Source of the DNA: Diogma glabrata | Taxonomy: Eukaryota > Arthropoda > Insecta > Diptera > Cylindrotomidae | Direction of reading: 5' to 3' | Assembly (NCBI GenBank): GCA_963693315.1 | Contig: OY856186.1 | Span: forward strand, 385,500,865 to 385,564,864 | Length of the DNA: 64,000 nucleotides | Part shown: piece by piece, positions 38,650-51,390 of the stretch | Layout: every line of letters starts with the position of its first letter | Numbering within the stretch: position 1 is the stretch's first letter | Program-made: the position numbers and the translations under genes | The notes under the pieces: generated by a model | Seen by the model: only the letters and a program-made list of their open reading frames with translations | Database searches by the model: none | What the model was told of the DNA's origin: nothing

Positions 38650-40441
38650 TAAATCGTCATAACAGAGACCAACTGAAAAAAAATGGTGTCTGATGTCCAT
38701 GGTTATGGGGAGCATAACGCTGTCTCTATATTGGGGATGGAGAAATTTAACCAACTTGTATTTTTACAAAAAAATTAAAACTTGCATTTCCAATATTCTT
38801 CAAATCAATATGTTTATAATTCAGGTTCCGATAGCTAAGTTGTTTGTGACGTTAGAGTTCTTTGGTCAGTATAACAAATTCTCCAATTTTTTCGTTGTTT
38901 GTTTTCAGTTTATCTTAATAGAGATGAATCATTGAGTGATTTGGCGTTCTTTTACCTCACCTTGCTCACTATCTGAATTGCCACTTCCCACTCAACCTCA
39001 GAATTCTCTCTGAATATACTGAGTTAATTAAGATTAAGCTATGTATTTGACTGAAATTTTGGCTATTTTATTGGGATTGTCAATAAATGTTTATCTAAAT
39101 GATAACTGTATTTATGTATATAGTAAAATTCTTAATTTGATAAGGGGATGTAGATCAGAAAATGTTTGTTAATAACAATAATAGCTCTTATGGGCTACCG
39201 AATTGCCAGCCGATTAATATTCATTGCTGAGACGAATAAAGCCTTCTTAACTCGCGGTTTTTAGAAGATTTTCACTCTTGGGCCTGGCTATTTCTGATGA
39301 TAATTTCTATTATAACCTAAAGTCGCAATTCTCGTCTCAACTCTCCATAATTATATATTACCAATACTTTTAAGTGTAACTCTAAATTAATTAAATTTGC
39401 ATTTTTTGTGTTCGTTTACTATACCCTACCTACATTACCGGAATCAAAAAACTGATTGAAGCGAATAATGGATTCTTTAAATTAAAATATTAAAACACGA
39501 AACTAATTTTCTCTCTAAAATCTAAGTACTAAAGTTTTCATATTCTTATAGATAGATAGGTAAATGAGAAAAAATACAAATTAAACCTTACAAATACCCA
39601 GATTATGAAATATTTTGGCAAATTTCCATTTGATATCTTTTCTTTATTTTCATTTCTCATTTTATAAATTTTATTATTTTTAGATTATGGAAAATTAAAA
39701 ATAGGTCAACACATCATTAAATTTTCTTAAATATATTTTTTTATAAATTATTTTTTTTTGCACGAATTTTTCTTTTTCTTTTTTCGGTTAGGAACAAAAC
39801 AAAATTTTTCATTTTTTTTTTTAATTTTATTTCCAAACATAGAAAATTTTTAAACGGTGACGATTCGTGTATTTTTAAAGAAAAGTATTAATAAAGGAAA
39901 AAAGTGAAAATTATAAAATTTTCTTTTCTTTTTTTACACTCCTGAACAAAGATTAAATTCGCAAAATGCAATGTATTACAAACAGTATTACCCACACATT
40001 ATTTGTGATTTAGATGTTTTTGGTTTGTGATTTCGAAGTTTTTATGCCACAAGGTTTTGAGAATAGGTCAAAATATATTTAAAATTATTAAAAAACAAAA
40101 CTATTTCTTTAGATAAATATTGCTGTTTATATAAAACTTGAAATTAATTTTCCTCTCCGTTTTTGTAGGTGATGAAAATTTATGTGTTTTCGTTTTCATG
40201 AAAATTAGACTGATAATTTACATTTGAAATTGTTGATATGTTAGATCATAAATAATATTTTAAACTTGTTTTTCAATGTCAATTCTTATTTGTAAAATTT
40301 TTCTCAATTGGTAATGGTCACTGGATTTTATTAGAAAACTTCTAGACTAACTTAACTATGATTCTGCTAAAGTAGCTTGTACATTATTCGATTTTAATAT
40401 TTGTAATATCTGACAAGCTAATATTTCGTTACATGCAATAA
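38650..40441. other. AT-rich spacer, nothing recognised
   Basis: No supported gene or repeat boundary. Confidence 0.5.
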
Positions 40442-40840
40442 TAGTCAGCAGGCCCTCGCCGGTTTCAATTGATGATTACCACATATTTTATACTTCGTGA
40501 AGCGCTGGTCCTTGACGAGTCCGCCTTTTGTATCTGCCATTTTTCTCGATTCGGGCCGCTTTTTCGTTCGACAAACGCTGGGACATTACGATTGCCCAAG
40601 GATCTTGTAAATTTACTACCACAATTTTATTTTTTTGTTGGGGGTTGCAATTTGTTTAAGATAACGAGGGTAAAACGACAAAAATTTGTCTCCTATTGCC
40701 GACAAAAATTTGTCTCCTATTGCCGAGTTCGATAATTGTCATTTTGGCATGTTTGGGTTGTCGGACTCGACAATAGGAGACAAATTTTTGTCGAACAAGG
40801 TTACCCTCGTTTTCTAAAACAAATTGCTACCCCCTAATAT
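40442..40840. repeat. Partial copy of the TAGTC-ended element family T
   Basis: It starts TAGTCAGCAGGCCC and shares GATTACCACATATTTTATAC, GACGAGTCC and TACCCTCGTTTTCTAAAACA (each in inverted orientation) with the 742-bp element at 50649-51390. An internal palindrome around AATTTGTCTCCTATTG covers about 40670-40800. Its second end was not found. Confidence 0.65.
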
Positions 40841-40887
40841 ACAATTTAAATATTAAATTTAAAATTTTTAAACTTTATCGAAACTTC

Positions 40888-40930
40888 TTCCCTGAAGAAG
40901 ATCTCCTAGAGATCGAAAATATATTTGGAA
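40888..40930 (+). ncRNA. Hammerhead-like motif, minimal type I layout
   Basis: TTCC (40888-40891) can pair with GGAA (40927-40930) as stem I. CTGAAGA (40892-40898) fits CUGANGA. One extra A follows. GATCTC/GAGATC (40900-40905, 40909-40914) make stem II. GAAA follows, then a self-complementary AATATATT as stem III. The layout is the one known for Penelope-like elements, and the A-rich AAAATAAAATAAAATA after it resembles the Penelope tail at 57925. The extra A makes activity doubtful. Confidence 0.4.
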
Positions 40931-41539
40931 AAATAAAATAAAATATTAAAGTGATAAAGTTTTAGTTTCATTAAAAAAGTCAAAATAATTAAGTTTAAAT
41001 AATACTTTAACTTGCTAAAAAGTAAAAAATTATAATATACAATTTAAATAAATTTTAATAAAAAACAACTAAAATAAATTATAACAAATAATTTAAATTT
41101 AACTTTAGAGTGACTAACAGAGTATAGGCCTAGGGCTTCCAAAATTACCGTTTTTGCTAATACCGTCAATACCGATCTAAGTTTCTCACGATATTACCGG
41201 TAGTATACCGATATTCCAAAAATAGAACAATTTGGAGCATTTTTGTTTAAAAATTGATTAAAATAAATACAGTCGATTCCGCTTAATTGGGACACCGGTT
41301 AATCGGGACAGCCGTTTAATTGGGACAAATCCTAAAGAACGGAAACAAAACCAAGCAAATAACACAAATTTACTTCGCTCTTTCGGGACAATATTTCGTT
41401 TAATCGGGACAGATCATACAAAAAAAATTTACTAATCATAGTAAACATAGAAAAAAAATTAAAATATAAAACAAAAATAATAAAAAATAAATGAGAAGAG
41501 AAGAAAAGGAATGACTTTTTTCGTCGGTTCGATGACATA

Positions 41540-42540
41540 TTGGAATCCATTGATGAAAATGTACTTACATGTACGTCAACAGCGAGGGAAATCAGTAGCA
41601 GAATAACTATTTTACAGGTAATACAGTTTGTATCTGACAGTTGGCGAGCAATAAAAACCAGCACAATACAAAATTGTTTTGGTAGTTGCGGCTTAAAATC
41701 TATGGAGATTGCAGAGCACAGCGACGAATTAAATGAAATTTCACCAGGTATTGATATAGAATTTTCGTCAATTGACGACAATTTACTGTGTTATGATGAG
41801 AATGAGGATTGTGAGGACGTAATTGTAGCAACAATCAAATCAAAATATCAAACATTGGTGGAATCCGATGACAGTGATGATGAAGAACCTGTGGTCGTAA
41901 CTAACTGTGAGGCAAAACAATGTGTTTTTTTATTTTTTTTTAAATAAAAAGTGTTGTGTAATAGGGTTTAGAATATGTGTCACAACAACACATAAATACC
42001 TTTTAATACCTAGTTCCAGACCTAGGTCCCAAAACAACTGGCATTCTAAGGTGTTGATGAACGCGTTTTTTAAACCTCTGCGGGTTGAAGCTACCTGAGA
42101 CTAAGGATTCCATCAAACTATTCCATTTGGATGCAGTTCGGACAAAGAAGTCTTTCTGCAATCTGCCAGTATGACAGCGCGGGATCTCGACCGTTTCACT
42201 GGTTGCGGTAGCCGATTGCCGAGGGGAACGGGGGTAAGAATCAGTTTGAGGCATGATGCCGCTGATTTCATCTGAGCACTGCTGATGGCGATATTTGTAA
42301 AAAACAACGAGATCAGCAACAGTACGACGATGTTGTAGGGAATCAAGTTTTGATGTCAAAGCTCGATCATCTACAATTCGTATAGCCCGCTTTTGAACAG
42401 AGTCCAAGAGTTAATGTGTTGACAGATTACAGCGTCATTTTATGCAATATGGAAATGACGAGAGTCCCATGTCAGCATTAAATTTGTGCTCTGATTTTGT
42501 TCAGCTACAATCCAGCAAAAACAAAAGCAAACCTCTTTGA
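41540..42540 (+). pseudogene. Tigger-like transposase C-terminal remnant, split by a LINE
   Basis: The frame from 41540 includes FVSDSWRAIKTSTIQNCFGS, which matches the W..V...TI.NCF signature after the DDE domain of Tigger/CENP-B-like transposases, and a later acidic stretch (DDSDDEE). The frame enters the LINE at 41927. If the LINE and one copy of its AATGTGTT duplication are ignored, codon TGT-GTT continues in frame from 42421 for 39 codons to TGA at 42538-42540. The DNA-binding domains and DDE catalytic core are missing, so the protein cannot be an active transposase. Confidence 0.85.
41927..42412 (-). pseudogene. LINE family B, 5'-truncated insertion in Tigger
   Basis: On the minus strand it encodes DSVQKRAIRIVDDRALTSKL, LQHRRTVADLVVFYKY and FNPQRFKKRVHQHL, then the family tail and an A-run (T-run at 41927-41940). 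It is flanked by the exact 8-bp duplication AATGTGTT (41919-41926 and 42413-42420). Compared with the other copies it is little decayed. Confidence 0.93.
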
Positions 42541-43463
42541 ACGAATTTCTTCAAAAAATTTAATTAAAGTTTAAACCTTATTTTTCTAACAATGTATTAC
42601 ATATATGTACATACATAATTTTTTAATACCTACATATGTATGGATGCGTATAGTTTTGAGATTTTTTTTCAATTTTGTGCAATTTATGAAATAAAATACA
42701 TTAAAAATTACTAATCCTTTTACTTTTAAAACTTTTTGTGGAACTTCGGATAATTGGGCCAGCCGCTTAATCGGGACAAATTGCACTAGTCCCGATGTGT
42801 CCCGATTAAGCGGAATAGACAGTATAAACCCAATATTGAGATTGGTCAGTCTTTACTAAGATTTATTTTACTTTAATTAGTAAAAAGATTTAAATTAATT
42901 ACTGTTTTCAATAAAAATATTAATTACAAACAATTTTATAAAAATTAGTTCTGCACATAAACTTATAAAAAACGCTTCAATAAATAAGAAAAAAAGTAAT
43001 AGCAATTACTATTGTAAAATATAAGTTGTTACAATTAAAGTTTCATCTATTTTGTACGTGTCCAAAATTGGGCCATAGACAGCCATTTTGGAACACACAC
43101 ATTAAAAATTCCCACCGAGCTGAGTAATTTTAAAATTAGGGAAATACTTAGCTTCATTAAAAGCTCGAAATGGTTCGCGTATGGGCAAGAGATGTTTTGG
43201 TATCTCAACAGACGTATTTTGGTCTAAGTGTGTCATTCTGATAAATGATCATGTTTTATGTTGACAGTCATCAGTAGTTAACCTAAAATTAAAGTTGCAA
43301 GCAAAGTTTTTTAGTTTTATTATGGATTTTATTTAATGTGACGAATTTTCACTGTGCAAATATTAAGATTTTCTTTAATCCGGTAATACCGAAATGAGAT
43401 TTTAGAGCCAATACCAGTATTAACGGTAATACCGTTGCTGTATTGGAAACACCTAAGTATAGC

Positions 43464-46400
43464 GATTAGATTATTTTACTTTTATTGATCGATTAAAATA
43501 AATAGTAAATAAATTTGGAACAGCCCACGCATTTACATTTTACATAGTTCCATCTTTTAATCGTTTGTACAAGTGTTGAGCTGTACTTTTCCTGGAAACA
43601 TTTTAAAAGAAACGGACCTTCTAACTCAGCTACGCTTACACAGACTAGAGTTTTCTAAACTGTTGAAGGAGGAGTTTAACTGGTGTGTAAATGGTATGAT
43701 ATGTTGATTAGGTTTAAGCCCTTACGATAACTGTTGTAAACTATCTGATCCACGACCTTAAAGATTTTCGTGACTTTGATTGCTCGGCTAACTTCATCTT
43801 TAGTGCGTGTAAATGTCTAGTGGCAACTTGTGAATTCTACTAAGGGAGTTTATATAACTTTAACTTGTATTTTGTTATGTGGAGTGAACAGTTTATTGAA
43901 TTTTTTTGCGGACTTTTTCTTGTTAGCAGTTTGAATAGTGTTCAATGACATTACCAGTTTACTTGTTTTGTTTTGCAGATTAAACCACCAATGGATTTTC
44001 ACAACCATCTGGTCTTGTATTGTTTTTTCTCTCATAAAGTTCAACTCTTTCTTTTGCAAATCGTAATGTATGAGTTGGGAAATTAAGACTGATTTCTGGG
44101 AAGCAGCTTAACAAAATGGATGTTGGAGCATCCAACCTTGTTTAGGATGTGGTAAACTACCATCGGTTAGTATGCGAGTTTTTACTTTTTTGTCTCCTAT
44201 GCAAAAGTGTAGAGAAAATTGGACTTTGTAAACCAAACTGTAATATTAAACCGGAAAACTGAATCTACTTTAAACAAATTAGACTTGCAAATCTCTTATT
44301 TATGAATCAGAAAATAATGTATATATAAAAAAAATTAAATTATATGCTGAATATAACAAAAACTAAATAATTTAATACAAAAAAGAACTAAAACACAAAA
44401 ATTATATAAATTAATTCAAAAGGCTTACATTAATAGTTTTATTCTTCCCGTCCTGTGGAACAAATGTTGATTGTATAAGGCTTTCACAAACTCATTCCAA
44501 AAAAAAATCACTTATATGAAAATCTGTAACGTCACATTCATCCTTAGAACATTTACTTTATCACAATCTTTATCTATATGACTATTACATTGAAAACATT
44601 TAGTTGCTGATCTCCGTTTATTAGTAAAAAGAAGTAAAATATATTTAAGATTTTAACTAATTGAACACAAGCCATTTTAGAATTTAAAAGTAATAAAATT
44701 TCTTTTATTTATTAAATCACAATTAAACTTATTTATTTAATTTATAAGTAATATTTCTTTTATATTGTCACACTTGTTATACAATTCTTTTCTAAAATGA
44801 TTAATTTTCTTTTGATTAAAATTTACATAAATATTTTCGATCAAAACAATTTGATCGTTTATATACACATATTAGGTTTTTCCTGTTTCCCTCTCCAGTA
44901 TCTTAATAAGCAATTTTCTCCAATACAGACAACAATTCTACTTTTTACAAATTAAACAATCATTTATGCAAAACATGTATTATTAATTGACATTGAGTGA
45001 CGTAACTAAACCGTTAACAAGAAAAATGTTTAATTGCACAGTAGTACAAACAAATGTCCCTATGCTTATTACAATTGAAGAGAAATAAATTAATAAATTA
45101 TTAGCGAATTTCTTTAAATATGAATACAATTATTTTAGAGTAAAAATTGAAAATAGTCCGTCGTTACAAAAGCTATCCCAATTCCGAGGTTGATCGCTAA
45201 AATGAAGGCTGGGCTATTAACAAATTTTAAAATTAGAAACTGGACTGCAGATCCCAAGTTGTTTATTTTTATAGTCATTTAAATACTACGAAACGTACAG
45301 ACGGGTAGTGTAAACGTCTTGAAAAAACTGTCAAGAAAACGATTTTTGGTTTCCACATAGTTTAACTTGGGTGAACCTGTAGGTAGTTCAGAATACTACT
45401 TTGATGCAATAAAAGAAGATTATTGACATTACCCTACACAATCTAAAATTCTGGAATCTCCTGGAAGGATTTGAAGTTGTAGGTTGTAAGTTTTTGCAAG
45501 ACTAGGTTGCCATTCTCTCCCAGTTCAAAAGAAATTCAAAATTATGAATAAGATGTGCGATAGTAGTAGACTGGTTAGGGTTCATCCGAGAGATATGCCA
45601 CGTTAAACAAAAATATGTAATTAAAGCTTCTACGTCTTTACAAACCCGCGTTATGCTAGTAAAACTCATCATAGTTATTCCACTTATGACTTATGTACCG
45701 AAAATATAATCTATATTTAATTTCTCAAAAAATAACGCTACTTGTGATTTTTATTCTATGACAAATTAAATATGGACATTAGACAACCTATTAGTTCAAG
45801 TTCTCTTCCCGCTATTTGTTGTAAGTGACAAACACACTGAGTGCTACCGAGCATTTTAACGAGACACCCAATCGCATCTGTTGAATAATCTTGTCCACTA
45901 AAACCCAATTTTTTATTCTATTGGAAGACGTTGTAAGGCATAATTTTGTACGGTCTAAAAAATCATTCAGAATCCAAGGATATGGGAAAAAATTGATTGC
46001 ATTTCCGTCTCAGGTAATCCCCACGATTGCAAATCTGAGTTCGATTATTTTTGAGAAAGTGTCATGGTATCTGCCATCTTAGTGATGGAATACGTTATGG
46101 AATGGAATACGTTATTTCGTTTTCTACTTAAATCCCAATGGTCTCGAGGTGTTTTCTTAACCTGAAGTGTCCTACTAGTACTGTTGTCAACATTTTATAG
46201 TTTTTTCTATACGATATTGAACAGAAGGATTGTGTTTATTCCGATTTCATAAAAGGAAATAAACGGGTGCTGGACTGGTAAAAGTTGTTGCTGCACCTTT
46301 CTAGGTTGCCAGCTTTTTAGTTGCATTCAATACCTACGTGTCCATATTTTGACACGTGTGCATGTTATGACCATTGGCAAGATTCTCAGTTTACAACTAG

Positions 46401-46620
46401 CTTGCATGTGATGGTTAACTGATGAAAACAAGAGTGAATCCTCACTTTTCCGTCCCTCGCAGCACTTTATCATATACCAAACGTTAATATCTTCATAAGT
46501 TTGAATGATATTGAACTTAAATTTGGGTTTTTAGATTCACCATGTTGATTTCAGCCAAATGTCAGAAAATCTGGCACAACCTGCACCTTTACTTTCTGTT
46601 CTACACTTCCAATAGGACAG
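43464..46620. other. AT-rich spacer, nothing recognised
   Basis: Several short open frames, none with recognisable motifs; no inverted or direct repeat pair that I could confirm. Confidence 0.5.
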
Positions 46621-46621
46621 G

Positions 46622-46697
46622 GTTTGGGAGCAGGAAAAACGATTTCTAATATTTTTTTAGTTTGGGAACAGGAAAAACGATTTCTAATATTTTTTTC
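46622..46697 (+). repeat. 38-bp tandem duplication
   Basis: GTTTGGGAGCAGGAAAAACG..TTTTTTTA is repeated once at 46660 with a single clear substitution (GAGC to GAAC). It abuts the transposon starting at 46708. Confidence 0.88.
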
Positions 46698-46707
46698 AAT
46701 GATTTGT

Positions 46708-48460
46708 ATATTAATACAAGAAAGGAAGTAAATTTTTTTGTAAAATCATTAACTAATTGGCAATAGTCTCAGATCAACTTAAAACTTTTTTTAATTCGTC
46801 AAGAAAGGTGTGCAGAAGTACTTTAAACAACTTTTGTGGCCAATTGTGGCCAATTTTTTGATTTTTGGTCAAAAATAAAAAATATTCAATATCTCGGGAG
46901 AAAGTTAATGAATTTTCATAAAAATAGGATACACAACTTTTGTGAAAAAAAATACCGAAAAATTAAGGAATCCCAACCGAAGAAAAAAAATCAGCAAATG
47001 ATGCTACCTCAACCCAGACAGAAGAAGATATTATTCCACCAGAAAAATCAACAACAAAAAAATCAAAAAGTGTAGATCTTGCTACGTTACCCCCGACAGC
47101 TGATGCTGTAGGTAAACATATTAAAAGGGTTACATATTACCAAGTCCAGGAATGGTTACACAAATAATCCACTAAACCCTGAAGACTATGGTTGGAGAAA
47201 TGTCAAAGGCAACCTACTAAAATGAATAATCCCGCTGCTCCTGAAAGTGTATTAAATGTTGTTGTTTGTGGCTGTAAAACAGGTTGTGGTAAAGCTTGCG
47301 GTTACAGAAAGAAAGACTTAGAATGTTCGACTGCCTGTACTCACTGCTGTTGAAGTAGTTGTACAAACTCTTCGCCAATAAATGAAGAAAATGATGTTGC
47401 AACAAATGAAGAAAATGAAGGAAATAATAGTAATTTTACTCCTCCAGAACAAGAAATTTTCAGCGAAAGTGACGAGTAAATTGGTAATGAAGTCAATGAT
47501 TTCTTTTTGGGAATTGATTCACAACCTAAAAATAATTCACTTAATAACTCAGATGTATAAAATTTGTATAATAAAAATAAGAATTAAATAAAAAACGTAA
47601 TTGTGTCATTATTTAAAACCAAATTATCCAAAATTTACTAAAATAATTCAAAAATATTTTTTAAAGTTATCAGCTTTTATTTTTCTAGACAATTTTAAGA
47701 CGTTTTTTTTTATATTTTTATCAATTTCAGAGTATTTTCCACTCCCTGGGGGTGGTGGGGGGAAGAGAACAATTTTTGTAACTAAAAATAATTCTAGTTT
47801 ATCGATCATAAAACATAAATCTTAAAAAAAAGGTTATTTAATTATAAAAAGGTTATTAACTTTTTTATAATTTTTTTTCGTTTTAGGGGTAGTTTTCACC
47901 TCCTAAATAAAATTACAGTGAAAAAATTTTTAAATACTTTATTAAAAATTAAAAAGTAAGAAAAATACTTTCATATCATTTTTTTTTAATTTTTTTTTAT
48001 TTTGGGGGTAGTTTTAACCCCCCTTTTATTAGCCCACTTAACCCAATTTTGCCATATAATTAAATAAATTTAAATTCTTCTCAAATATTCTTGAAAATTG
48101 CATTTATTTATAATCTTAGCTTTACGTCCACAAAATAGAAAAAAATACCCTAAAAAGGGGTAGTTTTTGCAGTTTTGAGGGTGTTCTAGAAAAATCCGAC
48201 ATTAAAATCATATTCAGCGACCCAAAAAACCCTCCTACCTTTTTTTATGAAAATTCATTAACTTTCTCCCGAAATATTGAAAATGTTTTATTTTTAACCA
48301 AAAATCAAAAAATTGGCCACTTTCGTGCCAAGTCCGGAAACTAGAAGTTGTTTAAAGTACTTCTGCATACCTTTCTTGATGAATTAAAAAAAGTTTTAAG
48401 TTGATCTGAGACTATTGCCAATTAGTTATGTGTGATTTTACTTCCTTTCTTGTATTATAT
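46708..48460 (+). mobile_element. DNA transposon with about 215-bp terminal inverted repeats
   Basis: The left arm 46711-46925 (ATACAAGAAAGGAAGTAAA.. to ..GGGAGAAAGTTAATGAATTT) is inverted at 48242-48456. Between them lies a remnant of the protein family also found at 51987-54144, then AT-rich non-coding sequence with several GGGGGTAG-type blocks. Target duplication unresolved. Superfamily not assigned. Confidence 0.85.
46969..47554 (+). pseudogene. C-terminal remnant of the Cys-rich-tail transposon protein
   Basis: Reading frames with stops give VDLATLPPTADAVGKHIKRV (before 47167), APESVLN, and the cysteine tail CGCKTGCGKACGYRKKDLEC followed by STACTHCC (about 47262-47353). An acidic NEENE-rich end leads to DV-stop (about 47557). 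The LPPT..A...HI.R...Q..W block followed by AP..IL..I.C.CK and a Cys-rich tail is, from memory, common in uncharacterised proteins of arthropod and cnidarian genomes. Everything N-terminal to this is deleted. Confidence 0.75.
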
Positions 48461-50634
48461 CTTCTGTAAGCAACAAATATTTTCACTTTGATTACTTTTC
48501 ATCTACATGCAAATCATTGGCAGCTTTACTTCCGGAGTCTTTCCTTAGACGAAACATTTCTAACTCGTTAGTTTGAACATAATTTGGCATTATGTATATG
48601 CATAAAAATAGGGTCATCAGTCTTCGCCAGCTGCATTTCTAATTGCATTTCTTCAGATGCACTCGAGAAAGGATAAACCGATTTTTGACAATATTATCGT
48701 AGTTTATCTTCCCTAATCTGATAAAATGTTCTAACAAATCACTGCGTTGTTTTATAAATCGTTTGCGTTTTATCTCCAGCTATCTGTTTGAAAAGTAATT
48801 AAATCGAACCAAATCAAATTCTTATGCCAACTGCAGACCGAAGTCTTAACACCAGTTTTACTTTATATTTTGAATGACGGTGACGTTTTTGAAATTATTC
48901 CTCGTACCACTCTACCTAGTATCACAAACTCTTTGAAATGAAAAGTCAATTCTAGAGATTGTTGTTCTAATCCGCCAAAAAGAGACAATTAACAGCTCTA
49001 CCGATTAGTTTTCGTGTGATTTTATCCAATCGTTCAACGTTTAAACTTTAAAGCATTTCTCACTGTTTCGGACGGAGTGTATAGTTTATCCAAAGTAATA
49101 AATGTTTAGTGAATTATAATAAATTATTAACAAAACTAGACAAAACTAAAATTAGGTTGCCAATAATTCAGCGTGTAGAATTTTTCTTGATCGGGTCAGG
49201 ATGTCTTCCTCAATGATTAAAACCCACATATCGAGCTGTATGAAGGCTCGTTTCTTTGAGAAAGAAATAGCGTGTCATCATTAAAAAAAAGGAGTTTTCT
49301 TTACTGATGCGACGCTATTTCTAAGAAATTAAAATTGATCGTGCTACCTTTGATTGATTAGAGTTCATCTGTCATGCTAACAAAGCCTAAGAGCCTAAGA
49401 TATTACCTTATCTAGTGATATCTCACCTCTATTGCCAGTAGTGCTATATCACGTTAACTCATATGTCAATAGCATGGACTGGAGTATGCGGGCTTGTTAC
49501 TCTTTGCGTCCAACTTTGACCAACAGTGCCGTTTCACTTCTGATTTTGAATACGTTTGGAACATAATTTCTTAAAAGTTCTGTAGTTGCATAATAAAATT
49601 GAAAGGTCAAAACGAAATATTGTTTTTTTTTAATTATTTAATTTAATTTAACTTTCAATGCATAAAACAAAACCTATACATAAAATAAAACAATAATACA
49701 GTAGCGAAATAATCAAGTCATTAAAATTCAGAATACATAATTACTTTTGTTTTCTTTAAACTAAACATTGCGTAGATTTGAAGCTGCCCAATCTTATGAA
49801 TGATTCATTAAATGAGTGTGCCAAAAAAATGTATTTTTTCTTGATTAAAATCATTAAAACACATGGTAACATATACATTATACAATATATTATTTAACCT
49901 ACGTAAAAATTTAATTTTATAAAAAAAACGAAACTCATTCATATTTATTCAAAATCGTATGTTAAGAATTTTAATTTTTATTAGATCTAATTGTTACCCT
50001 TTTATTTATGGATATGTTAATTTGAACTCAAACCCTTTAATGAACTTTGTTTTTGTTTAGAATTTCATTCAATAGGTTTCATATGTAATTGAAAGCAATG
50101 ACAAAACTATGTTCCTTAAGGCTTAAAGTAATTATCAACTCGCCCAAAAAACTCGCCTTTGATTTATATATTGTTTACACAACTGTTATTTCGAACTATT
50201 TTGAAAAGATTTGCGTGGCAATGTGACATTATCGCGAATTTCAGTTCCTGCTATTGGCGTATAAGTTAACGTGAGATATCACATGCAACTGGCCATCTTT
50301 CTCGAGTTGACCGATCTCTCAATTTAAAAACATAATTCTCAAGTCTCTTTGTTGATTTAAAAGGAATTCCTTAAATACATTTTACTTAATTTCTCGAATA
50401 TTCTTGGTAACTCCAAAATATCATTACAAAAAAAAATGACACATTCTGAGAAAATCATCGTCATGGTTTTGCATGTATTTTATTTCATGTTTTTGTTTTT
50501 ATCTTCGACCCGTTTTCTTGAAAACAGTAGTTTTTATATTGAGATATTGAACAGGGTAAATTGTGGTTGAATAAAAACAATTTTGTTTTGTATTTAAATT
50601 GTACAATTGTACTTTGGTTAAAAGTCTTAGTCTT
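48461..50634. other. Spacer with a hairpin and short repeat R3 copies
   Basis: AGAAATAGCG..GTCATCA at 49262 is mirrored by TGATGCGACGCTATTTCT ending 49323. Short repeat R3 (CTGCTATT..GAGTTAACGTG..ATATCACAT) is at 49440-49497 (minus) and 50228-50290 (plus); a third copy is at 63213-63272. Otherwise nothing recognised. Confidence 0.55.
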
Positions 50635-50648
50635 TAGTCCGGTAGAAA

Positions 50649-51390
50649 TAGTCCCTGGGCCTTTCTATTTACAAAAATGTTCTAATTTTCTTTATACAGT
50701 GCCATCTGTAAACGGTGTTTCATTAAAAAAAAGTTACGTCACAAATGTATACATTAAATTTGTTCATAAATATTAGCAACTTTAACAAAGAAACAAAAAT
50801 AATCGTTCTCTTGAAATATTTTTCTCATTTTCTTGTCGGACTGGCCGAAAGCGGCTATATTTTTGTCGGACAACTCGATTTTTTATAATAACAAATGGTT
50901 TTTTATCGTGTTTCATTTTTGTCTGACATGTGGTAATCAATAAACACTACCCCGCCAGAATTCCGACTTCCAGTCGTCGGACTGAAAAAACGCGGCCGAA
51001 AATTTGTCGGACTATATGATCCTTCAATTTCACTAATTTTTGTTAAACAATCCTGTGAAAACTAGTTTTGTGGTGATTGATTTTCAATACCCTGGTATTT
51101 TGGCGAGTTGAGTTGTCGGACTCGACAAAACCAGACAATTTTTTATCGGACAAATTTACCCTCGTTTTCTAAAACAAATTTCCACCCCCTTTAATAAATA
51201 ACAAATTTATGGTAATAAATATACAAGACCCCGGGAAATCGCCATGTTTCAGAGTTTCCCGAGGGAAAAAGCGGCCGAATCAAGGAAAATGGCAGATAAA
51301 AAAGTTGTAGGACTCGTCAGGGACAAGCGCCTTACGAAGTATAAAATATGTGGTAATCAGAAAATTAAGTAGGTGAAGGCCCAGGGACTA
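50649..51390. mobile_element. Element T: 742-bp insertion with TAGTCCCTGGGCCTT ends
   Basis: Perfect 15-bp terminal repeats TAGTCCCTGGGCCTT. It splits the arm of the surrounding transposon, and AAA at 50646-50648 and 51391-51393 is a likely 3-bp target duplication. Inside are several GTCGGACT/AGTCCGAC-type blocks and TACCCTCGTTTTCTAAAACA. A partial relative lies at 40442-40840. Confidence 0.8.

Larger units (their letters stand above)
41270..42822 (+). mobile_element. pogo/Tigger-like DNA transposon, internally deleted
   Basis: Terminal repeats CAGTCGATTCCGCTTAATTG and inverted CTGTCTATTCCGCTTAATCG are flanked by TA on both sides (41268-41269, 42823-42824), as in Tc1/mariner-pogo elements. 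Additional AATCGGGACA-type copies lie inside. It retains only the C-terminal part of a transposase frame and hosts a LINE insertion. Confidence 0.9.
41129..43455. mobile_element. hAT-like element hosting a Tigger-like element
   Basis: Ends TAGGGCTTCCAA and inverted TAGGTGTTTCCAA, with AATACCG-type repeats near both ends, are flanked by AGTATAGG (41121-41128) and AGTATAGC (43456-43463), a near-perfect 8-bp duplication. Without the guest it is about 770 bp and encodes nothing. The guest Tigger sits at 41270-42822. Confidence 0.75.

Noticed and set aside
39286..39310. CTGATGA motif at about 39288 as another hammerhead
   Set aside because: No GAAA at a fitting distance and no pairing for stem I or III.
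41332..41781. 149-codon minus-strand frame at 41332-41781
   Set aside because: It is antisense to the Tigger transposase remnant, which has recognisable motifs on the plus strand.
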